Assembly (NCBI RefSeq): GCF_025960875.1
Contig: NZ_JAODLR010000001.1
Span: forward strand, 62,001 to 126,000
Direction: 5' to 3'
Length of the DNA stretch: 64,000 nucleotides
From: Crystallibacter permensis
GTDB taxonomy: Bacteria > Actinomycetota > Actinomycetes > Actinomycetales > Micrococcaceae
A program made the position numbers and the translations under genes. Under the pieces are notes generated by a model, which searched no databases, was not told the origin of the DNA, and was given only the letters and a program-made list of their open reading frames with translations. Positions 8,000-16,398 of the stretch are shown piece after piece; positions within the stretch are counted from its first letter, which is position 1, and each line of letters starts with the position of its first letter.

Positions 8000-9682
8000 T
8001 TACGAGGCGGTCAGCGGGATAACGCGCTGGCCAATCACCTCGTCGCTGATCCAGTCCTTGAAGTCCAGCACCACCTGGTACTCCCCCGCCGCCGGCGGAA
8101 AGAGCAGCAGGTCATACCGCTCGGCGGAGCCAGATGCCAGCATGCTGGTCATCATCGGGTAGCCGGCCTCGCGGCAGGGCAGTGAGACGCCGTCCTTCTC
8201 ATGGGTGTCGCGGTACGGCCGGCCATCGTGGGCGATGACCTCGGCCATGGCCACGGGGTTGCCGTACTTATCCTGGAACCGCAGCATGGTGGGCAGGTAG
8301 TTGGCGTTCAGCAGCCGCAGCAGGGTGGGTTTGCGCGTGTCGCCCTTCTTGTAGACGTTGGCGCGCAGCGACTTCATCGACCAAACCTTTTCCTTTCCAC
8401 TGGGACGGCGCGCGAGCTCCCCGCCCAGCGCATAGAAATGTTTCGGCTGGAAGTGGTTCAGGCCCGCGTCTTCACCAGACAGACCGGCGGCGTGGTTCAT
8501 GCCGTGCCAGCGCGTATCCAGGCTGTACGGGATCAGCAGCGCTTCGGTGTCGATGTCGTACTCCGGTCCGTCCACAAACGCCCGCCGGGCCCCCGGCGTG
8601 ACAGGGAAGTCCTCATGCTCGATCGGGTCGATGATGAGCGGCCCGAACATGCCCATCTGGACGTGGAGGGTGGTATTCACATGGCAGTGATAGAAGTACG
8701 TCCCGGCCGTCCCGTAGTCGGCGACGCCCGGGCGGCCCTTCTCCGGCTGCCACTGGTAGGTGTAGTCCCCGGCGATCTCGAAGGAGGTGTGCCCGACCCC
8801 GTCGTTCCGGGGGTCCGGTTCCATACCGTGCCAGTGGATTGTGTGGTTGCCTTTGCTCGGGCTGAAATTGGCGTGGAAAATCTGGCCTTCCTTCGGCCTG
8901 ACCAGCGGGCCGGGGAAGCACTTGCGCTGATCATCGGTTTCGAAGCTCCACATCTCCACTTCGGCACCATCGTCGAACCTCAGATCTGTCCCGTAAAAGT
9001 CGAGTTCGTAGCTGATATTCGGGGTCATCTTGAATTCGGTGACCGGTTTATCCTGCTCGTTCTGATTCGAGCTGAAGTCCACCTGGCTGTCGAAGATGTG
9101 CCTAGATTCCTCCTCCTGAACAGGAGGGTCCGGCTCCGGTTCAGGTTCCGGCTGGGCAGTTTCAGTCGGCGTCGGTTCGGCAGTTTCGGTGGGATCCGGT
9201 TCCGACGTTTCGATAGGTTCCGGCTCGATCGTCTCGGTCGGCTCGGGCTTGGGCGTCTCGGTTGGCGTCGGCGTGGCTGATGCCGTTGGTGCCGGCGTCG
9301 GCTTCGTCGTTTCGGTCGGCTTTGGAGTGGGCTTCGGCTTGCTGGCCTCTTCCTCCTCGCGGCGGCGCTTATCCTCGGCCGCCTGCTTCCGGCGTGCATC
9401 TTCCTCGCGCCGGCGTTTGGCCTCCTCGGCACGCTTCTTGGCTTCCGCCTCGCGCCGCTTCTTCGCCTCATCGGACTTGCGCTTGGCTTCGGCAGCGCGC
9501 TTCTTGGCTTCGGCCTCCCGCTTCTTCCGCGCCTCCGCGGCCCGCTTCTTCGCCTCGGCCTCGCGCTTGCGCCGGGCCTCCTGGTCCCGCTTCTTCTTGG
9601 CTGCGGCCTCTTTGCGCTTCTTCTCGGCGGCCTTCCGCTCCTGGAAGCTCAGCCTTCTGCCCGGGAGCAATGTTTCCATCAT
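8000..9682 (-). CDS. Cupredoxin/multicopper-oxidase-like protein with long charged N-terminal helix
   Basis: A 560-residue protein in three parts. Residues about 12-115 are almost entirely Lys, Arg, Glu and Ala in heptad-like order (coiled coil or single alpha helix). Residues 115-185 are a Pro/Thr/Glu linker with PTET-type repeats. The rest is a cupredoxin unit with HWHG near residue 287 and YHCHVNTTLHVQMGM near 335, which supply multicopper-oxidase-type ligands. No signal peptide is seen. It starts at an ATGA overlap with the upstream oxidase gene, so the two are translationally coupled. Whether all four copper sites form across the partners is unknown. Confidence 0.75.
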   Translation of the reverse strand: MMETLLPGRRLSFQERKAAEKKRKEAAAKKKRDQEARRKREAEAKKRAAEARKKREAEAKKRAAEAKRKSDEAKKRREAEAKKRAEEAKRRREEDARRKQAAEDKRRREEEEASKPKPTPKPTETTKPTPAPTASATPTPTETPKPEPTETIEPEPIETSEPDPTETAEPTPTETAQPEPEPEPDPPVQEEESRHIFDSQVDFSSNQNEQDKPVTEFKMTPNISYELDFYGTDLRFDDGAEVEMWSFETDDQRKCFPGPLVRPKEGQIFHANFSPSKGNHTIHWHGMEPDPRNDGVGHTSFEIAGDYTYQWQPEKGRPGVADYGTAGTYFYHCHVNTTLHVQMGMFGPLIIDPIEHEDFPVTPGARRAFVDGPEYDIDTEALLIPYSLDTRWHGMNHAAGLSGEDAGLNHFQPKHFYALGGELARRPSGKEKVWSMKSLRANVYKKGDTRKPTLLRLLNANYLPTMLRFQDKYGNPVAMAEVIAHDGRPYRDTHEKDGVSLPCREAGYPMMTSMLASGSAERYDLLLFPPAAGEYQVVLDFKDWISDEVIGQRVIPLTAS

Positions 9683-11262
9683 GATGTCGCTCCTTCGAGA
9701 GGCGCTTTAATGATCCAGTGTGAGGTCAGGCCGCCCGGGTACATGCCGCCGGCAGCGGTCTGGGAGGATTCGGAGTGGCAGTGCATGGGGTACGCCCAGT
9801 CGGTTTTCCTGTTGTCCCAGACCGGGTCGACCGCGTCCGGCGGCCGCTTGATCGGGATGATGGCCTCTTTGATCTCCATCCCCCTGACCTTGATGACGTC
9901 TTCCCACTGTTGGATGCAGACGTAGCCGCTCTCGTCCACATGGCCTTCGGTGCGGCCCCAGTCCTCGTTATTGCAGCGCACTGTCCACAGATGGTTGCCG
10001 TGGAAGTGCATCTGGTGGTAGACAATCCCGCAGTTGACGATGCGGACGAGTTGCCCGCCGCGCAGGGAGCCGATGGCCGAGCCTTCGGCGAACTCCCGGG
10101 CGTCGAACTGCCGCGGGTACCCCGAGATGGTGGTCTCCTCATCGGAGGCCCGGTTCAACTCCTCGTTGCGGGTCATGCCCATGGACTCGTAGCCGCTGCG
10201 GCCGTTGAGCGTGAAGTAGCGCGGCACGGCCTTCTGCCGGGCCGGATCCACGGTGCCGCCCTTGGCCTCGATGTTGGCCCATACCGGATCGACGGCGTGG
10301 CAGAGCCAGACCCACTGGCGTTCGAACTCGGCCGCGTCCAGTGAGATGCACCAGGCGTCCGACGGGTCCATGACCACCAGTGCACCGTAAAGACCCAGGG
10401 TCCGTTCCACCGGCTGATTGCCCGGATCGCTGTAAATGTAGACTCCGGGGTCCGGCGCCTTGAGCTCCAGCATGCCGTACTTGCCGGGGGCGATTTTGCC
10501 CGTGCTGACGTCTGCGCCGTCGTCGCCGGCCTTGTGGATGGCAAACTCGTGCTCTTTGGCCAGCCGGTTGTGGACCCGCAGCTTGATCTTGCTGCCGGTT
10601 TCGGCAACGATCACCCGCTCCGGCATGAAGCTGCCCCAGTGGGCCCTGCGGACATAATATTGGCCCGGATTGTGAGGATCCGGCCCCAGCGGCGTCGGCG
10701 TACCGCGGGGCGGTTCCGGTGCCCCCACCGGGTAGACGCGGCTGTCCACCCAGGTGTCGTCCTTCAGGAAGACCTTGGGCTTGATAGTGAGGCTGGGATT
10801 GGCGTCGTTCTTCTCTGTGGGGCGGTCGCCGAACCCGCGGAAGTAGACCAGCGAGTCATCCACCATCTTGAGGTAGCCCTCGTTGATATAGACATCAAGC
10901 ACTTCCCGGTCCGATTCAAGCAGCTCTGCGTCAGGAGCTTCCGCTTCGTCGCTCGCCTCGTCAGTCGGCTTCAGGTCCTCAGCTTCACCGCTCGCATCGT
11001 CAGCCGGCTCCAGATCCTCAGCCTCTTCGGTGGCCACACCGGTCGCAACACCTGTCGCGACATCGGTCGGCTCCGGGGCCTCAGCCTCCTCGGCCGGCCT
11101 CGTGGTTCGCGCGTGGGCCGGCTGGGCACCGGCCAGCGCCAGCGCGCCGAGCCCCGCGGCAGCTCCGTATTTCACAAAGCTCCAGCGGCTCACCGGTGTG
11201 TTCTCCTCCAAGGGGGCACCGCCGTCGTTGTTTTGCTGGCTGTTGTTTTCGAACTCACCCAT
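9679..11262 (-). CDS. Multicopper-oxidase-like cupredoxin protein
   Basis: A 527-residue protein with a hydrophobic N-terminal segment (FVKYGAAAGLGALALAGAQPAHA, residues about 27-48) that looks like a Tat-type leader but has SRWSFVK with a single Arg instead of the twin pair. An acidic, repetitive Ala/Glu/Thr stretch follows (about residues 52-115). Copper-ligand blocks are YHQMHFHGNH and YPMHCHSESSQTAAGGMYPGG in the C-terminal half. The start at 11262 overlaps the upstream gene by eight bases. It probably acts with the coupled neighbour on the outer side of the membrane; the substrate is unknown. Confidence 0.8.
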   Translation of the reverse strand: MGEFENNSQQNNDGGAPLEENTPVSRWSFVKYGAAAGLGALALAGAQPAHARTTRPAEEAEAPEPTDVATGVATGVATEEAEDLEPADDASGEAEDLKPTDEASDEAEAPDAELLESDREVLDVYINEGYLKMVDDSLVYFRGFGDRPTEKNDANPSLTIKPKVFLKDDTWVDSRVYPVGAPEPPRGTPTPLGPDPHNPGQYYVRRAHWGSFMPERVIVAETGSKIKLRVHNRLAKEHEFAIHKAGDDGADVSTGKIAPGKYGMLELKAPDPGVYIYSDPGNQPVERTLGLYGALVVMDPSDAWCISLDAAEFERQWVWLCHAVDPVWANIEAKGGTVDPARQKAVPRYFTLNGRSGYESMGMTRNEELNRASDEETTISGYPRQFDAREFAEGSAIGSLRGGQLVRIVNCGIVYHQMHFHGNHLWTVRCNNEDWGRTEGHVDESGYVCIQQWEDVIKVRGMEIKEAIIPIKRPPDAVDPVWDNRKTDWAYPMHCHSESSQTAAGGMYPGGLTSHWIIKAPLEGATS

Positions 11263-11923
11263 GATTGTTCTCCAACCATCCGGGCCGGCGAAGGACAGCG
11301 GGCAGTTCCAGGGCCAGCGGCGCGCCGTCCGACCACGGATCAGTGAATTCGGCCGAGAGCTGCTCGACGTCGGAGGGGACCAGGAAGCTGATCCAGAAGT
11401 TGTTGGTGGCACCTGGCTCCAAGGCGCCCTTGCCTGCGCCGGATGACCTGTTGGTGACAGTGGGTCCGTCGGGTCCCACCTTCAGCCGCAGCTGGCCGGG
11501 CGAGAAGAGGACCGGCCGGTCCATGCCGTTGTGGACTTCCAGCTGCAGCACCACATGGTCGCCCCACGTGAAGTTGGCCGGCTGGGTGCCGGACACGGCT
11601 GCGCCGCCATGATCATGGCCGGAACCTGCCGCACCGGTAGCGGCCGCGGTAGAACCCCCCGCGCCGGGCGCCTGCGGCATCCGCGACTGTCTTTCGGCAG
11701 CTGCGATGCGGACGGTCCCGAAGGACGTCCATACCCCGGAGCCGCGGCTGATCCCCCCGGTTTCTGCGGCGTTCTTCGAGGCTGCGAGAAGGCTGCCTCC
11801 GCCGATAATGCCGGCCACGCCGGCACCTACAAGTACTCCAAAAACCCTGCGCGTCAAGCCCGTTGGAACCTCGGTTCCCTCGGACTCAGGCGCGACAGTA
11901 TGTTCCCCAACTACTGTCATCAT
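11255..11923 (-). CDS. Secreted cupredoxin-operon accessory protein, Tat-like leader
   Basis: A 222-residue protein with no firm family assignment. It has LTRRVFGVLVGAGVAGIIGG (residues about 23-42), a good twin-arginine leader, then an Ala/Gly linker with GHDHGG and a beta-rich domain containing WGDHVVLQLEVHNGMDRPVLFSPGQLRLKV, which suggests an Ig- or cupredoxin-like fold. The His/Asp cluster could bind metal. It is the first gene of the coupled three-gene operon. The start at 11923 (ATGATG) was preferred over TTG at 11962 because it gives a short n-region before the twin Arg. Confidence 0.65.
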   Translation of the reverse strand: MMTVVGEHTVAPESEGTEVPTGLTRRVFGVLVGAGVAGIIGGGSLLAASKNAAETGGISRGSGVWTSFGTVRIAAAERQSRMPQAPGAGGSTAAATGAAGSGHDHGGAAVSGTQPANFTWGDHVVLQLEVHNGMDRPVLFSPGQLRLKVGPDGPTVTNRSSGAGKGALEPGATNNFWISFLVPSDVEQLSAEFTDPWSDGAPLALELPAVLRRPGWLENNHG

Positions 11924-12045
11924 TTCCGTATCCCCAACTACGTCTGGATGGTGTGGTCCCAACAGCTTGCCGCCAAAACCTTGGAGAAAACGTAGGGTCC
12001 GCCGGCGGACTTCGGCTCAGCGGGGCGGATAGAGATAATGAGAGC

Positions 12046-12957
12046 ATGACTCTCACCGCCGGCACACCGCACCGCCCTTCCCAGCCACCCATCGGACTCC
12101 TGCTGGATGTGGATGGCCCGATTGCCAGCCCGGTCAGCCGCACCGTGCCGGCGAGCATTCTCGAGGCCCTGCTGACCATGGCCGCGAAGGGCTGGCCGGT
12201 GGTCTTCAACACGGGCCGCTCGGATGCCTTCATCCGCGAGCAGGTCATGGAGCCGATGCTGGCCGCCGGCATCCCCAGCGGCATCCGGTTCCACGCAGTC
12301 TGCGAGAAGGGCGCGGTCTGGTTCAGCTTCGGCGCAGAGGGCCCGGGCACCATCCACGTTGACCGCTCGCTGTCCGTCCCGCAGGACTACGCCGCGGAGA
12401 TCCGGCAGCTGGTGGCGACCCGCTACTCCAGCCACATGTTCTTCGACGAGACCAAACACGCCATGGTCTCGGTGGAACAGGTCGTGGAGGCGGACAACCT
12501 CGAGTACCTGCGGCTGCAGGAAGAGTTCGACGCCGAGGCGCTGGCTTTGATGGGCAAGTTCAACTTGGGTGCCAGCCGGCTGGATCACCATGCACCGGAC
12601 AGCGATGACCAGGTGGACTACCGGCTGGATCCGACCATCATCTCCACCGATATCGAATCGATCCGGCTGGGCAAGGACCTCGGCGCCCAGCGCGCCCTGG
12701 AAATGCTCGCGGCGGACGGGGTCATCCCGCACGCCTGGCGGACTATGGGCGATTCCCGCACCGACTACGCAATGGCGGACACGCTGCACTACAACGGGCA
12801 TGCGGTGGTCCACGTGGACGTGCGGCCCGCGGACGGCATCCCGCAGAAGCCGTACCCGGTGCTGACCGCCGCGCATCTGGGTTTCCCGGACTCCATCCAC
12901 GAGTACTCCGGCGGCGCTTTCCTGCGTACCTGGGCGGCCATCGCCCAGACGCTTTAA
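12046..12957 (+). CDS. HAD-superfamily hydrolase
   Basis: A 303-residue phosphatase-fold protein. Motif I is LLLDVDGPIASP (nucleophile Asp and acid/base Asp, near residue 22), motif II is VVFNTGRSDAF, and the motif IV region is TMGDSRTDYAMAD near residue 240. The order and the large C2-type cap match the Cof/trehalose-phosphatase-like branch. The substrate is not predictable. The start was set at 12046, where the conserved strand begins about 20 residues in; the open frame extends upstream into the divergent operon's promoter region. Confidence 0.8.
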   Translation: MTLTAGTPHRPSQPPIGLLLDVDGPIASPVSRTVPASILEALLTMAAKGWPVVFNTGRSDAFIREQVMEPMLAAGIPSGIRFHAVCEKGAVWFSFGAEGPGTIHVDRSLSVPQDYAAEIRQLVATRYSSHMFFDETKHAMVSVEQVVEADNLEYLRLQEEFDAEALALMGKFNLGASRLDHHAPDSDDQVDYRLDPTIISTDIESIRLGKDLGAQRALEMLAADGVIPHAWRTMGDSRTDYAMADTLHYNGHAVVHVDVRPADGIPQKPYPVLTAAHLGFPDSIHEYSGGAFLRTWAAIAQTL

Positions 12958-13058
12958 GCCGGGGTTTTGGGCTGGCCACTGAGCCCGGACTGGGGCAGAA
13001 AAACACATTTCGTAACCGACGCGCCGATGTCAAGTATGACGAGTGCTAGTCTGCGAGC

Positions 13059-14087
13059 ATGTCAAACAACCAGGGGACCATACCTGTTCTAGACCTCCGA
13101 ACAGCACGCCTCGAAGACGGTTCTTTCAACCCCGCCTTCGTCGACCAGCTGCGCGACGCCGCCCACCGGGTCGGGTTCTTCCAGATCACCGGCTATGGCG
13201 CCGGCGAGCACCAGGTGGCGGAGCTCTTCGACGCCATGCAGCGCTTCTTCAACCTGCCGCTCGATGAACGGTTGAAGCTGGACAACCGCAACTCGCCGCA
13301 CTTTCGCGGCTATACCCGGATGGGCACCGAGCGCACCCAGGGCAAAGCGGATGCCCGCGAGCAGCTGGACTACTCGCCGGAGTCCGAGCCGGTCGCCGAA
13401 TACACCGAGGACGAGAAGTACTGGCTGCTGCGCGGCCCGAACCAGTGGCCGGACCAGGTCCAACCGGATCTGCGCGAGAGGGCCATGGCCTGGGCGGACC
13501 TGATGTCCGCCGTGGGCCGGGAACTGCTCTCCGGCATCGGTGTGGGCCTCGGCCTTCCGGAGGACTACTTCGACGCTGCCTACGCCGGCAGCCCGCACTG
13601 GATGGGCAAGCTGGTGCACTACGTCGGCGGCGTCGTCGAGGATGCCGGGGACCAGGGCGTGGGCATCCACGCCGACTACGGCTTCATCACGCTGCTGCTG
13701 CAGGATCAGGTGGGCGGCCTTGAGGTCCAGCCTCCCGGCACCACCGAATGGCTCCCCGTCGAGCCGATCGAAGGCGCTCTAGTGGTGAACCTGGGCGAGA
13801 TGCTGGAGGTGGCCACGGAAGGCTACATCACCGCCACGATCCACCGCGTGCAGGCCCCGCCGCCCGGCGTGGACCGCTACTCGGTACCGTTCTTCTGGTC
13901 GCCGCGCCTGGACGCCGTGATTGACCCGATCCCGCTGCCGGACGAGCTGAAGTCCGAGTCCCGCGGCCTCTCGGACGATCCGAACAACCCGATGCTGGCC
14001 AGCTTCGGCCTCAACATGCTCAAGGGCCGGCTGCGCGCCCACCCGGACGTGACCGAAAAGTACTACCCCGAGCTGCTCGCCAAGTAG
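13059..14087 (+). CDS. 2-oxoglutarate/Fe(II) oxygenase, isopenicillin-N-synthase family
   Basis: A 342-residue non-haem iron oxygenase. The N-terminal DIOX_N domain (IPVLDLRTARLEDG to HFRGYTRMG) precedes the catalytic jelly roll with iron ligands in GIHADYG (His-x-Asp) and ATIHRVQAP (distal His), and the 2-oxoglutarate-binding Arg/Ser in DRYSVPFF. The family is widespread in actinobacteria with unassigned substrates, often hydroxylating small molecules or amino acids. A terminator-like hairpin follows the gene. Confidence 0.88.
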   Translation: MSNNQGTIPVLDLRTARLEDGSFNPAFVDQLRDAAHRVGFFQITGYGAGEHQVAELFDAMQRFFNLPLDERLKLDNRNSPHFRGYTRMGTERTQGKADAREQLDYSPESEPVAEYTEDEKYWLLRGPNQWPDQVQPDLRERAMAWADLMSAVGRELLSGIGVGLGLPEDYFDAAYAGSPHWMGKLVHYVGGVVEDAGDQGVGIHADYGFITLLLQDQVGGLEVQPPGTTEWLPVEPIEGALVVNLGEMLEVATEGYITATIHRVQAPPPGVDRYSVPFFWSPRLDAVIDPIPLPDELKSESRGLSDDPNNPMLASFGLNMLKGRLRAHPDVTEKYYPELLAK

Positions 14088-14137
14088 CTTCAAGCGCCTT
14101 TTCGACCTTCTTGACTGGCGCCTCTCCAACCCCGCGT

Positions 14138-14183
14138 ACGACGTCGGGTGCCCGGTCTACGTTCGCCGGTCACCCGGCGTCGT
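14138..14183 (+). terminator. Terminator hairpin after the oxygenase gene
   Basis: Arms 14138-14150 and 14171-14183 pair over 13 bp with one wobble, followed by GCTTTGG. Confidence 0.55.
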
Positions 14184-14253
14184 GCTTTGGTTAATCAGCG
14201 GCAATCCGTCCGGTGGCGATGACAGCTGGTGCCGCCCGTTCAATAATGAAGGC

Positions 14254-15159
14254 ATGGGCGCACTAATGGCGCTGCGGCGCGAGCTCCGGAAAACCTTGTC
14301 GGCTACCGGCGGGGAGGTTCCGCAGTGGGCTCTGGATCTCGCCGAGGGGAAGGACGAAGGATTCTTCGCCCCAGGTTCGGCCGTCTGGACCGTACATGGT
14401 TCCGTAACCACGCTGGTAGGAGGGATCAGGGCGCTGCTGGTGCAATCGCTGCATCCGGGCGCATTGGCCGGTGTGGACGATTTCTCCATGTACCGTGAAC
14501 GGCCGCTGGTCCGGCTGGCGTCCACCAGTCGCTGGATCATGACGGTCACCTACGGGGACACGGCGGCGGCGCACATCGCCTGCGAGCGCATCCTGAAACT
14601 GCACGAAAGGGTCCGCGGCACCTACACGGATGCCCGCGGAGCAACGCGCAGTTACTACGCCAATGATCCTGATCTGCTCAGCTGGGTACATCTGGCCTTC
14701 GTCGAGGCCTTCCTGGCCGCGCATTCTGCCTATGAAAAACCGATACCGGGCGGGCAGGACCCGTACGTCGCCGGGTGGGCCAAAGCCGGTGAGCTGATGC
14801 AGGTTCCCCATCCGCCCCGGACCCGGACGGAACTGGATGAGCAACTGGCAGCTTTTCGTCCGGAACTGCTGCATGATGCCAAGGTGGCGGAGGCAGTGGA
14901 GTTCATCCGCCATCCGCCGCTCCCCCGCTCCCAGCGCCTCGGCTACCGGATCCTGTTCGCTGGCGCGGTCAACACGCTGGAGCCGCACTATTTGGATCTG
15001 CTAGGCCTGAAGAAGCCTTCGCTTGGCCCGTTCCCGCTTCCGGTGCGTCCGGCTACCCGGCTGGTGCTGGCCTTTGTGCGGCTGGGCCTCGGCCCGAGAC
15101 CACCGAGCGAAATCTCTGCCCGCCGCCGGATCTCCCGGCTGTCCCAGCAGAATGCCTGA
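14254..15159 (+). CDS. MpaB-family oxygenase-like protein (DUF2236)
   Basis: A 301-residue alpha-helical protein of the DUF2236/MpaB family, related to latex-clearing protein Lcp. Conserved blocks are FFAPGSAVWTVHGSVTTLVGG, LLVQSLHPGALAGVDDFS (His proposed as a haem or metal ligand in the family), DPDLLSWVHLAFVEAF and HPPRTRTELD. In relatives the family is linked to haem-dependent oxygenation, but most members are uncharacterised. The start at 14254 is tentative; an in-frame ATG at 14266 is possible and neither has a strong ribosome site. Confidence 0.8.
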   Translation: MGALMALRRELRKTLSATGGEVPQWALDLAEGKDEGFFAPGSAVWTVHGSVTTLVGGIRALLVQSLHPGALAGVDDFSMYRERPLVRLASTSRWIMTVTYGDTAAAHIACERILKLHERVRGTYTDARGATRSYYANDPDLLSWVHLAFVEAFLAAHSAYEKPIPGGQDPYVAGWAKAGELMQVPHPPRTRTELDEQLAAFRPELLHDAKVAEAVEFIRHPPLPRSQRLGYRILFAGAVNTLEPHYLDLLGLKKPSLGPFPLPVRPATRLVLAFVRLGLGPRPPSEISARRRISRLSQQNA

Positions 15160-15192
15160 ATGTCAGGCCGGATCCCCGGTACCCGAGAGGAC

Positions 15193-15687
15193 TCAGATCT
15201 TGGCGGGCTTCTGCCGCCCCATCCGCTGCCGCGCCGTATTGCCGCCGCGGCCGATCGGTGCGCTGTTGGTCGCAGCGCCCAGGCCGAAGGGCGGCATGTC
15301 GCTGTAAACAGACTCCTGGTCTCGCACAGCAACCTGGTAGGTCTCGTGCCATACCCCGATGTCGCCGCTGCCGGCCGATTCCCGCATGAATTTGCGCCAG
15401 GGTTCAAGATGCGGCGCGGTCCGGTCCGCGGCGAACCGCTGGATGTGCTCGGGGCTTTCCCAGTAACTGAGCATGATGGTGGTCCTGCCGAACCATGAAT
15501 GGAAGCCCAGCAGACCTGCTTCCGGCGTGGCCACCAAGTGGTTGAGCATGCGCGCCATGGCCGTTGACATGGGCAGCAGCTTGCCGAATTTCCACCAGCG
15601 GTTGGCCCGCATGCCGATCAGGAAAACCGTCACGGTGTCTGTCTCCGGGACCGCGGTAAACCTTCCGGGAATAACACTCTGGCCCAT
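15193..15687 (-). CDS. DUF4188 protein
   Basis: A 164-residue protein matching the DUF4188 (monooxygenase-like, ferredoxin-like fold) family: VTVFLIGMRANRWWKFGKLLP, GLLGFHSWFGRTTIMLSYWES and PHLEPWRKFMRE are visible. No cofactor motif can be read. It is divergent from a TetR regulator 76 bases away, a common layout in which the regulator controls the neighbour. The last about 30 residues are Gly/Arg-rich and probably disordered. Confidence 0.8.
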   Translation of the reverse strand: MGQSVIPGRFTAVPETDTVTVFLIGMRANRWWKFGKLLPMSTAMARMLNHLVATPEAGLLGFHSWFGRTTIMLSYWESPEHIQRFAADRTAPHLEPWRKFMRESAGSGDIGVWHETYQVAVRDQESVYSDMPPFGLGAATNSAPIGRGGNTARQRMGRQKPAKI

Positions 15688-15723
15688 GGCCTTCTCCTAC
15701 GTTCTTGGTGCCGCTTCATTTCG

Positions 15724-15734
15724 TAACGGCGTTA
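15724..15734. promoter_or_regulatory. Candidate TetR operator in a divergent promoter
   Basis: TAACG-G-CGTTA is a perfect 11-base palindrome between the DUF4188 and TetR genes. Two GTTAT direct repeats lie just beside it (15731-15747), so the full site could be longer. Confidence 0.35.
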
Positions 15735-15763
15735 TAAAACAATGTTATGGAACAATGGGGGCT

Positions 15764-16327
15764 ATGGCAAGACCTACTGTTTATGATTCCGAACTGCGGC
15801 AGCGGCTCATCGAGACCACTGCGAACCTCATGGCGGAGCGGGGACCCAGCCGGGTAGCGTTGCGTGATGTGGCAGCAGCAGCCAACACATCGACGACGGC
15901 GGTCTACTCGCTTTTCGGCGGCAAGTCGCAGCTGCTGACAGCAGTGGTCGACGACGCCTTCCGCTCGTTCGGGGATTCCCAACGGGCCGCCTCGCCCCGC
16001 GGCCTGGCGGCACTCGGCAGGGCTTACCGCCAATGGGCCCTGGATCACCCTGCGTTCTACGCGCTGATGTTCGGCTCCGCAGCCGCGCAGACCCCCTGCG
16101 AACCTAGTCCGGACGCCTCCGCGAACTCGATCCAGCCCCTATACGAGGCAGTCGGCAAAGCACTCGCCGCGGCCGGATCCGAAGAATCCGTGTCGCTGGT
16201 TGCCGCAGCCATTTGGGGCCAGGTCCATGGGCTCGTCAGCCTCGAACTCGCCAACGTCCCCGGAACCGACTGGGCCGCTGCCTATGAAACGGCGCTCCGT
16301 GCCATCGAGCGCACCTACCCCGTATAG
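15764..16327 (+). CDS. TetR-family transcriptional regulator
   Basis: A 187-residue regulator. The N-terminal HTH runs through LIETTANLMAERG and ALRDVAAAANTSTTAVYSLFGGKSQLLTAV (residues 13-55). The C-terminal ligand domain contains RQWALDHPAFYALMFGSA and WGQVHGLVSLELAN, as in TetR_C_33-type regulators. The start at 15764 is chosen from the family N-terminus; an in-frame ATG nine bases upstream is possible. It is divergent from the DUF4188 gene, which is its likely target. Confidence 0.85.
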   Translation: MARPTVYDSELRQRLIETTANLMAERGPSRVALRDVAAAANTSTTAVYSLFGGKSQLLTAVVDDAFRSFGDSQRAASPRGLAALGRAYRQWALDHPAFYALMFGSAAAQTPCEPSPDASANSIQPLYEAVGKALAAAGSEESVSLVAAAIWGQVHGLVSLELANVPGTDWAAAYETALRAIERTYPV

Positions 16328-16398
16328 TCACCCGGGTCCGGCCGCGCCGGTTGGGGACCTGCGTGACCTGGGGACCGGCTAGGGCAACAGCATCCCGG

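Noticed and set aside
8201-9280. A 359-codon open frame antisense to the cupredoxin gene
   Set aside because: It is a shadow of the charged and Pro-rich repeats; no recognisable domain.
9189-9660. Short repeated units as a possible CRISPR or satellite array
   Set aside because: The repeats are codon-level (PTET and KKRAAEA units) within an open frame and have no spacer structure.
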